Of a stretch of 64,000 bases of DNA, positions 50,801-59,498 are shown piece by piece. The notes below the pieces were generated by a model. It saw nothing but the letters and a program-made list of their open reading frames with translations, searched no databases and had not been told where the DNA came from. Both the position numbers and the translations under genes were made by a program. The stretch's first letter is position 1; every line of letters begins with the position of its first letter. This stretch comes from Porites lobata (Eukaryota; Cnidaria; Anthozoa; Scleractinia; Poritidae), in the NCBI GenBank assembly GCA_942486035.1, contig CALNXK010000043.1, forward strand, positions 364,501 to 428,500. The letters run 5' to 3'.

Positions 50801-53022
50801 CCCTTTGATAATTCTTGAGCGAGACGGAGTTGAGCATTTTTGGGAAAGGGAGCGATACCAGATAACATGTCCACTTTTGCGGGGTTGACCATGTCGTCAA
50901 TGTAAATCCTAATAACCCGCTCGCCTTCTTGCAACCGTACTGCGACTTTGTTCCATTTGCGGTAATCCAACTCGTGGTCAGCGGATGATGCTTCGATGCG
51001 TTTGGGATCATCCTCTTCTGGCTGCCTCACTGAAACGACGACCTTAAGGCCACCTCTGTCACTGACACCTCTGAAAATAAAGCGACATTTGCTTACATCA
51101 CCACTAGACTGTAAACAGTCTCTTACTTTTCTCAGAAACAACAGAACGAACAAACTTGGAGTATACCCTTTCGCAAAAAAACGACACGCAGAGGGTGTTT
51201 TTCCCCGGCTGGCCCCAGGCGATTGTGTGATTCAACCGCTTTATTATGACGTATTATTTCTGAAACTAGAAATACGTGTATCGCAGAGCCTTCCGAAACT
51301 CAAGGCAGGAAGCCCGTAAAGTGTTAGGAATGGGAGGGAGGAGGGGAAATAGAGTAAATTGTGAAACTAGCACTATTGGAAGCAGAAATATACTCAATCT
51401 CCTTTTGGCTGGAGTAAACTCCAACCGAGTGCCTCGGCCTTAAAAAAGATTTGGGATTTAAATGAGGACAGTTGTAGGCTATGTCACCATATTCGAAAGA
51501 CAGAGGGAAGAGGAAGACAAAGTATTTACAATTAATTTCAGTTTAACTCACGATATCTTCAGCTTGAAATACAGGTCATTTCCGTCTGCAGAGCTAATTG
51601 AGAGGATGGTATTGCCGCTAAAGTCATTTGCATCAAGCTTGACCCATGCAGAGACCCAAAAATCTTTACTGTCGTGAATAAGCGTGTCTGTGTTATTAAA
51701 AGCGGTCTGATTTGCAACGAGGTTTTGAGCTTGTGTGGTAAAGCGAAAGGCGCCGCTGCTGTTGTTTTGTCCCTGTGTTGAAGTGACGCCTTGTGGGAGA
51801 GGTTTGACAAGAAGTCCAAATTCCTTGAACATATCAATTTCGTTTACAACATCTGTGAATAAAGGAGAATTATTAGAAAACTAAAACCTCTCCTGGATAG
51901 CCAGCACACCAACTCGCTGTTTGAGCTGTTGAGGGGGCCAGGATATCATACAATGTAAGTGATATATTTTAGCACTTTACTTTCAATTGACTGTAATATC
52001 CTGAAATGATATCTTTTTTAACTATAAAACAACAGGCTAAAAGAGGATCACGAATGGCCTGAAGACTAAAGCGGCAGGTTGGGTTGCCTCTTGTTAACGA
52101 AACAAGCAACATCATCGCAAAAATCGTGATCTGGACATGCAGTTATTCCGTTCGCCCATTAGCTGACACGCATTCAAGGGATCAAGTGTGCGAGAGTGGA
52201 ATTTTTTTTTTGGTAGACCTTAAGTAACCACAAATGTTAATTGCCTTCGTTAAATTGCACTCTATTTCAATAATTCCGGCCACGGATACACTAGAGAAGA
52301 CTAGTATGGCGACTTTTCTTAAAACTGTATCATTATTGATTGATTTTCATCGATGTAAATGCAACTTTTGGTTTTTCAAAGTGTTACTGAAAATACTAGT
52401 AATACTAAAAAGTTACATTTGAGGCAAAAATTCTTAGAGGCGGAGGACACAAGTGCTGCTGTGATGTAAAAATAGGGAGATTAAGCAAAAACGACGGTGG
52501 CGGCTACTGCTACATACGAAAATGTCACTTAAAAGGTACAGTTGCGCTGCTTCAAACTTTATGGCGCTTATTCCATGTTGTCTAAACTTCTCTGAAAGTA
52601 AAATCCTGTTGTCCAGTTCGTCAAATGTTGACAATTTTTTCTGGAATTTAATTCTAAAAGACGTTGCCTTGTGTTCATGTCCATGTTCATGTCGTAGTCG
52701 TGCATTGACGGTAAAGAGATGTACAAGAAAAACATATAAAGAAATGTACTAAATCGACATAAACTGCAAAGGACCGCAAACGACTATGCCGCAGAAGCGT
52801 AGTAGGATATAGAGAAGACCTGCTCGAGCAAAAATATACAAAGCAGACACACTAAGTTCTGCAAAGTAATATACGGTCAGTTTTGCAGAATTGAATGGGC
52901 CCAGTTTCCGCTGACTAGTGCATTAGGTTCTGCCTTTCTTTGGACTTACCAATTGTAAATGCTCCTTTCGTAAAGAAAGCCACCAGAAATGCCTTTAAAA
53001 TCAAGTCACAAAAACGTAGCAT
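44860..53022 (-). CDS. Secreted TSPN-VWC-TIL domain protein, complete (9 exons, 447 aa)
   Basis: Exons 53022-52950, 51852-51552, 51070-50764, 50464-50402, 49613-49506, 49162-49046, 48408-48309, 47858-47668 and 44943-44860 join in frame to 1,344 nt. Exon 1 encodes a hydrophobic leader (MLRFCDLILKAFLVAFF), so this Met is preferred over one 47 codons upstream. Exons 2-4 encode a thrombospondin-N/laminin-G-like sandwich (FWVSAWVKLDANDFSG, WNKVAVRLQEGERVIRIYID, LQDVKL). Exons 5-7 encode VWC domains (W..NCTVCKCE; W...CYTCRCQ; GECCEIC). Exon 8 encodes a TIL domain (CGCEKTC, CKEGCFCKRG). The last exon adds SGGHHLDKCTYLYC. The architecture resembles extracellular BMP-binding or matrix proteins of the NELL/kielin-chordin type, but lacks EGF repeats; the ligand is unknown. 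It is convergent with the FGF gene. Confidence 0.85.
45015..46515 (+). repeat. Interspersed repeat split by a ~1.2-kb nested insertion (copy B)
   Basis: The left part (cggggaagctccgcacgaaa to agagttaaactaggag, about 45212) and the right part (tgcaaagttctaaagaaggt to cggagccgccccg, about 46380-46495) together match the uninterrupted element at 36330-36715. The sequence between them is non-coding and includes a foldback of the gttgttcaaag family at 45475-45665. Confidence 0.6.
46980..47075 (-). pseudogene. Decayed TIL-exon fragment
   Basis: The minus strand reads aaaggaaagacttttaacac and then gcagggagagaactgcaaca, resembling the middle of the TIL exon (cgaggcaaggttttgaacac, gcaaggggaatgtg). 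The cysteine frame is broken. It is probably a remnant of another cassette between the TIL and terminal exons of the complete gene. Confidence 0.35.
47415..47645 (-). mobile_element. tRNA-derived SINE, copy 2
   Basis: It has the same body as 39905-40135 (caaatttccaaattccaatt on the minus strand) with a degraded tRNA-like head (atggcgcagtcgttagagcc). It abuts the TIL exon donor of the complete gene, the same relative position as copy 1. Confidence 0.75.
48829..48946. repeat. Foldback element
   Basis: The ends tagcttgggaatacaac and gttgtattcgaaggcta are inverted, with ctcctcgctcatcgccgctt inside. It lies in an intron of the TSPN-VWC-TIL gene. Confidence 0.6.
49043..49754. repeat. Duplicated VWC segment, copy B
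   Basis: Partner of 41321-42026. It contains two VWC exons and the intron between them. The main difference is a small insertion (tattttaac) near 49692. Confidence 0.85.
49896..49982. repeat. Foldback element with tagccccccctgca ends
   Basis: The arms ttagccccccctgcatacg and gtctgcgtggggggcta enclose gttcgtcacgcgttcctgcc. It is related to 39503-39605. Confidence 0.65.
50512..50713. mobile_element. 200-bp foldback MITE
   Basis: The arms aattgaccactcccgaaaat and its complement (ggagtggtcaatt) extend through taccataacataccat and atggtatgttatggta. It lies in the intron between the TSPN exons 3 and 4. Confidence 0.8.
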
Positions 53023-53403
53023 TTTGACTGAGAAAGTGTATGTGCGCTTGGTATTATTCCCAAACAAAAGTCGAAGAATCGGACAGCTCTTCTTATCTGT
53101 CCAATGAGTCAATAACGGCGTATTTATTTCATCAAAAGCTGAGACGTGTTTCACTTGAGGCACACCCGTGAAACGTTTTGGTGACGTAAGCTACAACCAC
53201 GTTGAGAAATAAAGAGGATAAGTTCTGATTTTGGAGGTTTAGCTAAACCACGAATCATTCATGACATCATCATAATCAGATGAATGTGAAAACCGCATGA
53301 AAAATGTGTAGTTTAGCACGCACAAAAAAAGGGTTAAAAAATAAAAAAACAAAAGAAAAGAAAGCAGTTTGGGTGAATAATATGATGTTCCAGCTTGACT
53401 CAA

Positions 53404-53740
53404 GAGACGGATATGCTACGCCAAAAGTGACAAAATATCAAAGATGCAACTATATAATTCAAATCTACAAATTCACCATCAAGATCGATACAATAAACAT
53501 CAACTTGCGTTTTTGAATGTGTCAAGATTGATTTACGAAAACAAGCATCTTGATTTACAAAAACGTATCTCTTGATACATGACAAGAAACACGTGGGAAT
53601 TGAAATTAAATTCTACAATCTTTACACATTCAAAAAGCAAGTTGATGCTAATTGTATCGATCTTGATAGTGAATTTGTGGATTTGAATTATATAGTTGCA
53701 TCTTTGATATTTTGTCACTTTCGGCGTAGCATAGATGGAC
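53404..53740. mobile_element. Foldback element of ~330 bp
   Basis: Long inverted arms (ctacgccaaaagtgacaaaa left; ttttgtcactttcggcgtag right) run on through atcaaagatgcaactatata and its complement. It lies just left of the Polinton-like element and upstream of the TSPN-VWC-TIL start. Confidence 0.8.
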
Positions 53741-53901
53741 AGATAACAAATCGAAATAAAAGAAAAGCAATGAAAAATGATGACCTTACTCGGGGTTCGT
53801 GACAGGAAGTCACGAATCTCCCACGAAGGATGGAAGTAGTAAACTTTTTGCACAGGAAGTAAAAAAAGCCTTGCGAAATCACAAGGAACAAGGGAGTGAG
53901 T

Positions 53902-53907
53902 ATCCTG
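53902..53907. other. Target-site duplication, left (ATCCTG)
   Basis: ATCCTG lies immediately before the AGTAGTAGA terminus. The same six bases follow the right terminus at 59493-59498. Confidence 0.85.
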
Positions 53908-55210
53908 AGTAGTAGATTTGCGGATTTAATTAACTTTTTTTGCGGTATAAATTAACGCAGATGACGTCATGCATCTCATTAAGATAGGATGATGTCATAG
54001 TTCAAATTAACGCCGATGACGTCACGCATGCCGTTAAGATAGGATGATGTCATAGTTTATTTTAGCTGGCTGACGTCATGCATGTCATATAGATAGGATG
54101 ATGTCATAGTTTATTTGTAGCTGGCAAGGAGCAAGTGACGTCAGAATTTCCTAGAGTTGACGTCATCAAAAATGTTGAGATCATAATCTATAAACAGAAA
54201 AGTGATTTTTATATAATTAGCTATTTGCTACAGTCTTCTGATTAGATATTGTTTGCTATAGTCTTCTGATTGGATATTGTAGAAACTGTTATGTGTTCAA
54301 AATAAAAGCGGGCAAATTTTGAACGTGTTATTCTTTGCAGATTATACTAAATGAAAAATCTTTAATCATTAAATTATTTTCACTAAAAATCGGTTATAAA
54401 CAAAACCAAGAAATGGAGGTTAACTGAAAAATCTTTACTTCAAAAGAAGGGAATAGGAGGTTAAGCGAATGCGAAATCGTACAAATTTTTCAGGCAAAAC
54501 ATGAAAACGAGGTCGAAGCTTAGCGAAGCGAAAAACTGCCTATCAAGCAAAAATGTCATTTTATGTTTACTTGACTCTGTAGAAAGTATTGCACAGGGTA
54601 TGAAAATTCTACAAACAAATTCTAATTCTAAAAACAACAGGTGGTTCTAAAGTAAACCCTAACTCTTTTGGTTCTTAAATCAACCCCATTCTTGTTCCTA
54701 ATGAGTGGAAAGTCTATTTATAAAAATAGGAATAAGAGGTGCGATCCCCTAGCAACACATGTCTTCTCATTTTGCGCTAAAAATCGGATGTATAACAAAA
54801 CACACACACACACGTACAAAAAATGGAGCTGAAAACTCTCTATTTCAATTTTGACTCACCATTACAAAAGCGTTTTCTCCGTTCCATCTCGAGGAAACGA
54901 CTGACTATTGAAATCTCAGCGCTTGATGAGCTTATGGTTTTGTCAATTTACGTGCCGTTAGCGTTAGTCAGTTAATTATGCCGGTTAACAAGCCTAAAGT
55001 TGAATACAAATTAGTTCATCTCTACAGCTAGACCCAAGGGAGCACCTTGACTTATTATTGTAAAAACACAAACAATAAATAACTTAACAAGGATCAATTT
55101 AAACACGCGACAAATAAATTGACAAGACACGAGATACAGTTTTAAAAACTTTATTGAAAACCAGTGACAAAAAGAGTCGAATACACAGCGATTTGGAAGG
55201 GATGGAAATT
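53908..55210 (+). repeat. Left terminal inverted repeat
   Basis: This is the inverted copy of 58167-59492. It lacks 23 bp present near the right terminus, between AGTAGTAGA and TTTGCGG. Its inner edge lies 2 bp from the ATPase stop codon. It carries an AATAAA on the minus strand (55150-55155) for the ATPase mRNA. Confidence 0.95.
53948..54170 (+). promoter_or_regulatory. Subterminal array of TGACGTCA palindromes (CRE-like), left end
   Basis: TGACGTCA occurs at 53962, 54017, 54071, 54136 and 54158. The first three lie in repeats of about 55 bp sharing agataggatgatgtcatag. The array is mirrored near 59200-59420, where one site is mutated (tgacgcca). Confidence 0.85.
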
Positions 55211-55212
55211 AA

Positions 55213-56562
55213 TTAATCTTCATCTTCTTCGCCCATGGAGTACTTGTAAGGTTTGAATTTCTTATGCCGATGTTTCTTCAGCTGTTTGGCATGGGCTTTA
55301 TGATCATCCAAATAATTTACAAATTGAATTCGACGCCTTTTGCGCTTCGGGCCTTGTTGTGATGGGGTTTCTACTGTGGGAGGAGGGGTCAGGAGAGCAG
55401 GATTTAAGGGTGGTGGAGGGGTGAGGCTTTCTTTGTCAGGTTTTTGAGAGATAGCCGCTTGTGTTAATTCAGGTGTTACATTAAAGGGGTTGAGGGGAGT
55501 CGAGAATGCTGTCGCTGCTGTCGAAGAATCTTGTGTCCTTGATGTTAAGTCTGGAACAGAGCTGATTATTTCTCCCGGTCGTGTTCTTGTATTTAATTGT
55601 TCTTTAAAAACCAGGTATCTGTTTTGCAACTGAAGGTATCGTTTAGCTTTTTCATCGTCCCGAAGATCGTTTCGAGAAAGCACGTCATCCATGTTGCCGT
55701 GTATTTCTTGCATAGCTGAAAGAAGCGGGACAGGCGAAAGAGTTTGCTGCTTCAGATATTTTAGGAGCTCTTGTGGAATATTTTCTTGAAACCCTGCTTG
55801 GTTAAAGCCTTCTTCACTGGGCAGGACGTTTGTTCGCAACCGACAATTATCTTGGGTAGTTGTTTTTAGATCAATCAGAAGATAACCAAAAGGTCTTTTT
55901 ACAGCCTCTTCATACTGATTTAAAAAGAAATCCGTCTGCCCGGGATACATTTGCTTCGCCAGAGTCAAGATTTGCAATTTGTCTCTTGGATTCTTGAATA
56001 ACACCAGATAATGGCTGTTTAGGCTTATGCTGCGGCTACCTTTCCCCTGATGAAATAGATTCTGCACGATATAAATCACGCTCAGATTGCGATGATGAGA
56101 ACCACGAGTAAAGAGGTTCACAATTCGCTTATCTTTACTAGCGTCAATCATCTGATCATCAAACACGATCAAATTCCGTTTGTTCACATCAAAATAGGAA
56201 TCCTGCTCCAAAGCCGTAGGAATTCCCTTGACGAATTCAATGTTTGGCATGGCGACTAACATTTGTGTATACGCAGGCTGCCATTGTGAATAACACCAAA
56301 CGATTCTCTCCGGGGGAGGGTAAATGGTCTCTGAAGCTTGTTGCAATAGCGATCGAACCCAGGCCGTTTTTCCGGACCCGGTCATTCCGGCAATCATGGA
56401 GGTGAAAGGGTGCTCGAAGCGAAACCGCTGACATTTCTGTGAAAATATTGGAACTGTTTGAAATGGGGTGAGACCAGCATTGCAGTGTTTAGACATCACG
56501 TGCCTTTGCATGCTATCCTTTCTACTAAAGGACTTTTCACAGACAGAACAGAGCCAACTCAT
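55213..56562 (-). CDS. Polinton-type FtsK/HerA-like ATPase with N-terminal C2H2 zinc finger (449 aa)
   Basis: In viruses and Polintons this ATPase class powers DNA packaging into capsids. A C2H2 finger is at residues 5-26 (C5, C8, H21, H26). The P-loop GMTGSGKT is at 59-66 and Walker B LIVFDD at 131-136. A conserved SHHRNLSVIYIVQN block at 155-168 fits the sensor strand of the family. The region after about 300 is low-complexity, Pro/Thr-rich, with a basic patch (KRKRRR) and a Lys/His-rich end, probably for DNA or nuclear targeting. It is one uninterrupted ORF with no introns, unlike the host genes around it. It is transcribed divergently from the plus-strand ORFs and stops 2 bp before the TIR. 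The finger fusion is unusual to me. Packaging activity here is inference, since no capsid gene accompanies it. Confidence 0.87.
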   Translation of the reverse strand: MSWLCSVCEKSFSRKDSMQRHVMSKHCNAGLTPFQTVPIFSQKCQRFRFEHPFTSMIAGMTGSGKTAWVRSLLQQASETIYPPPERIVWCYSQWQPAYTQMLVAMPNIEFVKGIPTALEQDSYFDVNKRNLIVFDDQMIDASKDKRIVNLFTRGSHHRNLSVIYIVQNLFHQGKGSRSISLNSHYLVLFKNPRDKLQILTLAKQMYPGQTDFFLNQYEEAVKRPFGYLLIDLKTTTQDNCRLRTNVLPSEEGFNQAGFQENIPQELLKYLKQQTLSPVPLLSAMQEIHGNMDDVLSRNDLRDDEKAKRYLQLQNRYLVFKEQLNTRTRPGEIISSVPDLTSRTQDSSTAATAFSTPLNPFNVTPELTQAAISQKPDKESLTPPPPLNPALLTPPPTVETPSQQGPKRKRRRIQFVNYLDDHKAHAKQLKKHRHKKFKPYKYSMGEEDED

Positions 56563-56649
56563 GTTAACTCCTCAGGAGCAGAATGTAGACTGAGAAAATG
56601 TTAGCATAATGCGCATTGACATAGTTTTGAAGGCTATACAATTCAATAG

Positions 56650-56850
56650 TTTTCCTCCACCACCACCACTTTCCTATTGTTTTCCCTCCACCACCCCCAC
56701 CACCACCGCCACCACATTTCTATTGTTTTCCCTCCACCACCACCACCGCCACCACATTTCTATTGTTTCCCCTCCACCACCGCCACCACCGCCACCACAT
56801 TTCTATTGTTTTCCCTCTACCGCCACCACATTTCCATTGTTTTTCTCCAC
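56650..56850 (+). repeat. Minisatellite between divergent element genes
   Basis: Repeats of ccaccaccaccgccaccaca followed by tttctattgttttccct, about 40-50 bp per unit with four to five copies, fill the gap between the ATPase start (56562) and the first plus-strand ORF (56901). The ORFs through it are products of the CCA repeat. The divergent promoters must lie within or beside it. Confidence 0.85.
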
Positions 56851-56900
56851 GACAGTCAATAAAAGACTGCAAACTACAATGATAAGTTTAGTTTGTCGCA

Positions 56901-57260
56901 ATGTCTCGAGTTGTCAAGAACAATCGTGGTTTTCTTCAACTCTTAGCTATTTGTCCAGCTCATCAGCGACAGTTTCTTTTACGGACAGCCAGTCCACAAC
57001 AACTACATGCATTAGTCCAAGTCTTATACAATATACTTAAGGAATACATTCTTATCCCCGAAGAAAATAAGCGGAACGTGTTGCCATATAAGGATGCTCT
57101 AGTGAACCTAGCAGAAACAAATGTCCCTTACAAAACAAAGAAGCGAATCCTTGTACAAGAGGGCGATGGTTTTATTCAAGACCTATTGGTACCTGCTGTT
57201 ACAAGCCTAGGATTTTTGATGCTACAAAAGAGGAAACGAAACTATAAGTTACTCATTTGA
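56901..57260 (+). CDS. Element ORF 1, helical protein of unknown function (119 aa)
   Basis: This is the first plus-strand gene of the element. It is Leu-rich and predicted helical, with the phrase TASPQQLHALVQVLYNIL near residues 29-46 and a basic KTKKRILVQEGDGF segment. Near the C-terminus is a hydrophobic stretch (FIQDLLVPAVTSLGFLML) followed by a basic tail (QKRKRNYK), which could be an amphipathic or membrane-active helix as in small virion core or minor capsid proteins; that comparison is inference. The ATG (gtcgcaatgt context) starts 38 bp after the minisatellite region. The next ORF begins only 30 nt after its stop. Confidence 0.75.
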   Translation: MSRVVKNNRGFLQLLAICPAHQRQFLLRTASPQQLHALVQVLYNILKEYILIPEENKRNVLPYKDALVNLAETNVPYKTKKRILVQEGDGFIQDLLVPAVTSLGFLMLQKRKRNYKLLI

Positions 57261-57290
57261 AGCTACGGTCTGTCACGGGTACTCATCAAA

Positions 57291-57704
57291 ATGAAGAGAA
57301 AGATAGATTTGGTTGAAGAAGAACACGAGAGTGAACATGAAGAAAGCGAAAGTTCCGGTGATGAAAGCGAGGATGAAGAACTAAGAATAAAAGAAGAACC
57401 AAGAATAAAAGATGTTTTGAGTCATCTTTCCCGAGCAGTGTCGGTAAAGCGTGCTTCTGATTTGCTGCATAGTATGGCCGCGTCCAAAGATATTCTTTTC
57501 TGGACTCCCAGCGGACAATTATTTCGAAATAAACGCACTATTCCCGTCACAAACATCGCTGAGCTAGTTGAGTATGTGTTACTTCCTCATAACAATGAGG
57601 TTACCAAGCCTCGTGCGCTGAATACGTTTCTAGATGGACTTGCAGAGTTAGGAATCGATAAAGGTTTAATCAAGAACAAAAAATTGTTAAGTGATTTAAT
57701 ATAA
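57291..57704 (+). CDS. Element ORF 2, acidic N-terminus plus conserved globular domain (137 aa)
   Basis: Residues 1-42 are highly acidic (repeats of E, S, D). The rest is a compact domain with KRASDLLHSMAASKDILFW, then NKRTIPVTNIAELVEYVLLP, and an end of IKNKKLLSDLI. No named family is recognised. The dense packing (30 nt from ORF 1, overlap with the ORF 3 frame) resembles viral gene arrangement and raises the question of how each ORF is expressed from eukaryotic mRNA. Confidence 0.75.
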   Translation: MKRKIDLVEEEHESEHEESESSGDESEDEELRIKEEPRIKDVLSHLSRAVSVKRASDLLHSMAASKDILFWTPSGQLFRNKRTIPVTNIAELVEYVLLPHNNEVTKPRALNTFLDGLAELGIDKGLIKNKKLLSDLI

Positions 57705-58168
57705 AGGAAAAAGGCTACCGAAATGTAGAATTTACTTCCGATAATGAGAGTAATAATGAGGAGAGTTCATCGGATATTGAAAACCAGGAGGAGGAGGAGG
57801 AAGTGGCTTCTGAGAATGGCGTTGAAACTGAAGGCACCCAAGAGAGCGACAACGACACTGATGATAGTGAGGAAACAGAAAGTAGTAGCCTTGAAACGTC
57901 CACCACCTTTCACTCTAAAAGTCCCTGTGGACATTGCGAAAACTCTAATGTCTACTCCACATTGATTATGAAATGCCCTAAATGCTTTTGGCACGATAAC
58001 TACAAGATTTGTCCTATATGCGATCACGAGATCCCCGAGGAGAGAAAATACATCAAAGAGGGCTTTCTTCGGTGTCACGATTGTGGATTAATTACACACA
58101 AAAACGCCAAGACGTTGGAAACCAATTTTTATTCACCTTCTAAAGAGGAGAACGAAGAGGAGGTCTAA
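57695..58168 (+). CDS. Element ORF 3, zinc-ribbon protein without its own AUG
   Basis: An open frame from 57695 to the TAA at 58166-58168 encodes an acidic Glu/Ser stretch, then a Cys-rich module: CGHC, CPKC, CPIC and CHDC pairs, ending in YSPSKEENEEEV. Four CxxC pairs suggest two zinc-binding knuckles. No ATG occurs in this frame before the first zinc motif; the first Met falls just before CPKC. It overlaps the end of ORF 2 by 10 nt in another frame. It could use a non-AUG start (a GTG is at 57803), splicing, or frameshifting, or it could have lost its start. The stop codon coincides with the inner edge of the right TIR. Confidence 0.6.
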   Translation, partial: FNIKEKGYRNVEFTSDNESNNEESSSDIENQEEEEEVASENGVETEGTQESDNDTDDSEETESSSLETSTTFHSKSPCGHCENSNVYSTLIMKCPKCFWHDNYKICPICDHEIPEERKYIKEGFLRCHDCGLITHKNAKTLETNFYSPSKEENEEEV

Positions 58169-59492
58169 TTTCCATCCCTTCCAAATCGCTGTGTATTTGA
58201 CTCTTTTTGTCACTGGTTTTCAATAAAGTTTTTAAAACTGTATCTCGTGTCTTGTCAATTTATTTGTCGCGTGTTTAAATTGATCCTTGTTAAGTTATTT
58301 ATTGTTTGTGTTTTTACAATAATAAGTCAAGGTGCTCCCTTGGGTCTAGCTGTAGAGATGAACTAATTTGTATTCAACTTTAGGCTTGTTAACCGGCATA
58401 ATTAACTGACTAACGCTAACGGCACGTAAATTGACAAAACCATAAGCTCATCAAGCGCTGAGATTTCAATAGTCAGTCGTTTCCTCGAGATGGAACGGAG
58501 AAAACGCTTTTGTAATGGTGAGTCAAAATTGAAATAGAGAGTTTTCAGCTCCATTTTTTGTACGTGTGTGTGTGTGTTTTGTTATATATCCGATTTTTAG
58601 CGCAAAATGAGAAGACATGTGTTGCTAGGGGATCGCACCTCTTATTCCTATTTTTATAAATAGACTTTCCACTCATTAGGAACAAGAATGGGGTTGATTT
58701 AAGAACCAAAAGAGTTAGGGTTTACTTTAGAACCACCTGTTGTTTTTAGAATTAGAATTTGTTTGTAGAATTTTCATACCCTGTGCAATACTTTCTACAG
58801 AGTCAAGTAAACATAAAATGACGTTTTTGCTTGATAGGCAGTTTTTCGCTTCGCTAAGCTTCGACCTCGTTTTCATGTTTTGCCTGAAAAATTTGTACGA
58901 TTTCGCATTCGCTTAACCTCCTATTCCCTTCTTTTGAAGTAAAGATTTTTCAGTTAACCTCCGTGTCTTGGTTTTGTTTATAACCGATTTTTAGTGAAAA
59001 TAATTTAATGATTAAAGATTTTTCATTTAGTATAATCTGCAAAGAATAACACGTTCAAAATTTGCCCGCTTTTATTTTGAACACATAACAGTTTCTACAA
59101 TATCCAATCAGAAGACTATAGCAAACAATATCTAATCAGAAGACTGTAGCAAATAGCTAATTATATAAAAATCACTTTTCTGTTTATAGATTATGATCTC
59201 AACATTTTTGATGACGTCAACTCTAGGAAATTCTGACGTCACTTGCTCCTTGCCAGCTACAAATAAACTATGACATCATCCTATCTATATGACATGCATG
59301 ACGTCAGCCAGCTAAAATAAACTATGACATCATCCTATCTTAACGGCATGCGTGACGTCATCGGCGTTAATTTGAACTATGACATCATCCTATCTTAATG
59401 AGATGCATGACGCCATCTGCGTTAATTTATACCGCACAAAAAGTTAATTAAATCCGCAAAGAAACGGCGTAACCGGTGCCTTATCTACTACT
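58167..59492 (-). repeat. Right terminal inverted repeat
   Basis: This is the inverted copy of 53908-55210, nearly identical over 1.3 kb, with 23 extra bp beside the terminus. It supplies AATAAA at 58222-58227 for the plus-strand genes. The TIR starts inside the ORF 3 stop codon. Confidence 0.95.
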
Positions 59493-59498
59493 ATCCTG
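59493..59498. other. Target-site duplication, right (ATCCTG)
   Basis: It is identical to 53902-53907 and immediately follows the TCTACTACT terminus. Confidence 0.85.

Larger units (their letters stand above)
53908..59492. mobile_element. Compact 5.6-kb Polinton/Maverick-like element (virus-derived)
   Basis: Ends AGTAGTAGA... and ...TCTACTACT are inverted, flanked by 6-bp duplications ATCCTG. Long TIRs (1,303 bp left, 1,326 bp right) differ at only a few positions. 6-bp duplications, 5'-AG termini and long TIRs are classical Polinton hallmarks. The 3-kb core encodes a packaging-type ATPase on the minus strand and three small proteins on the plus strand. No protein-primed DNA polymerase, retroviral-type integrase, protease or capsid gene is present, so it is probably mobilised in trans, or is a deletion derivative of a 15-20 kb parent. 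The near-identical TIRs and intact ORFs indicate recent arrival. It lies between the TSPN-VWC-TIL gene and the second duplicated block. Confidence 0.88.

Noticed and set aside
53660..53916. Treating the foldback at 53404-53740 as part of the Polinton-like element
   Set aside because: It lies outside the ATCCTG duplication and is absent from the right side.
54780..54840. Microsatellite or CRISPR-like direct repeats near the TIR
   Set aside because: There is only a short (AC)n run. No spaced direct repeats are seen, and CRISPR is not expected in an animal genome.
57744..57965. 73-aa Arg-rich plus-strand frame inside the element
   Set aside because: It overlaps the zinc-ribbon ORF in another frame. 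The Arg/Lys run arises from the purine-rich Glu codons of the true frame.
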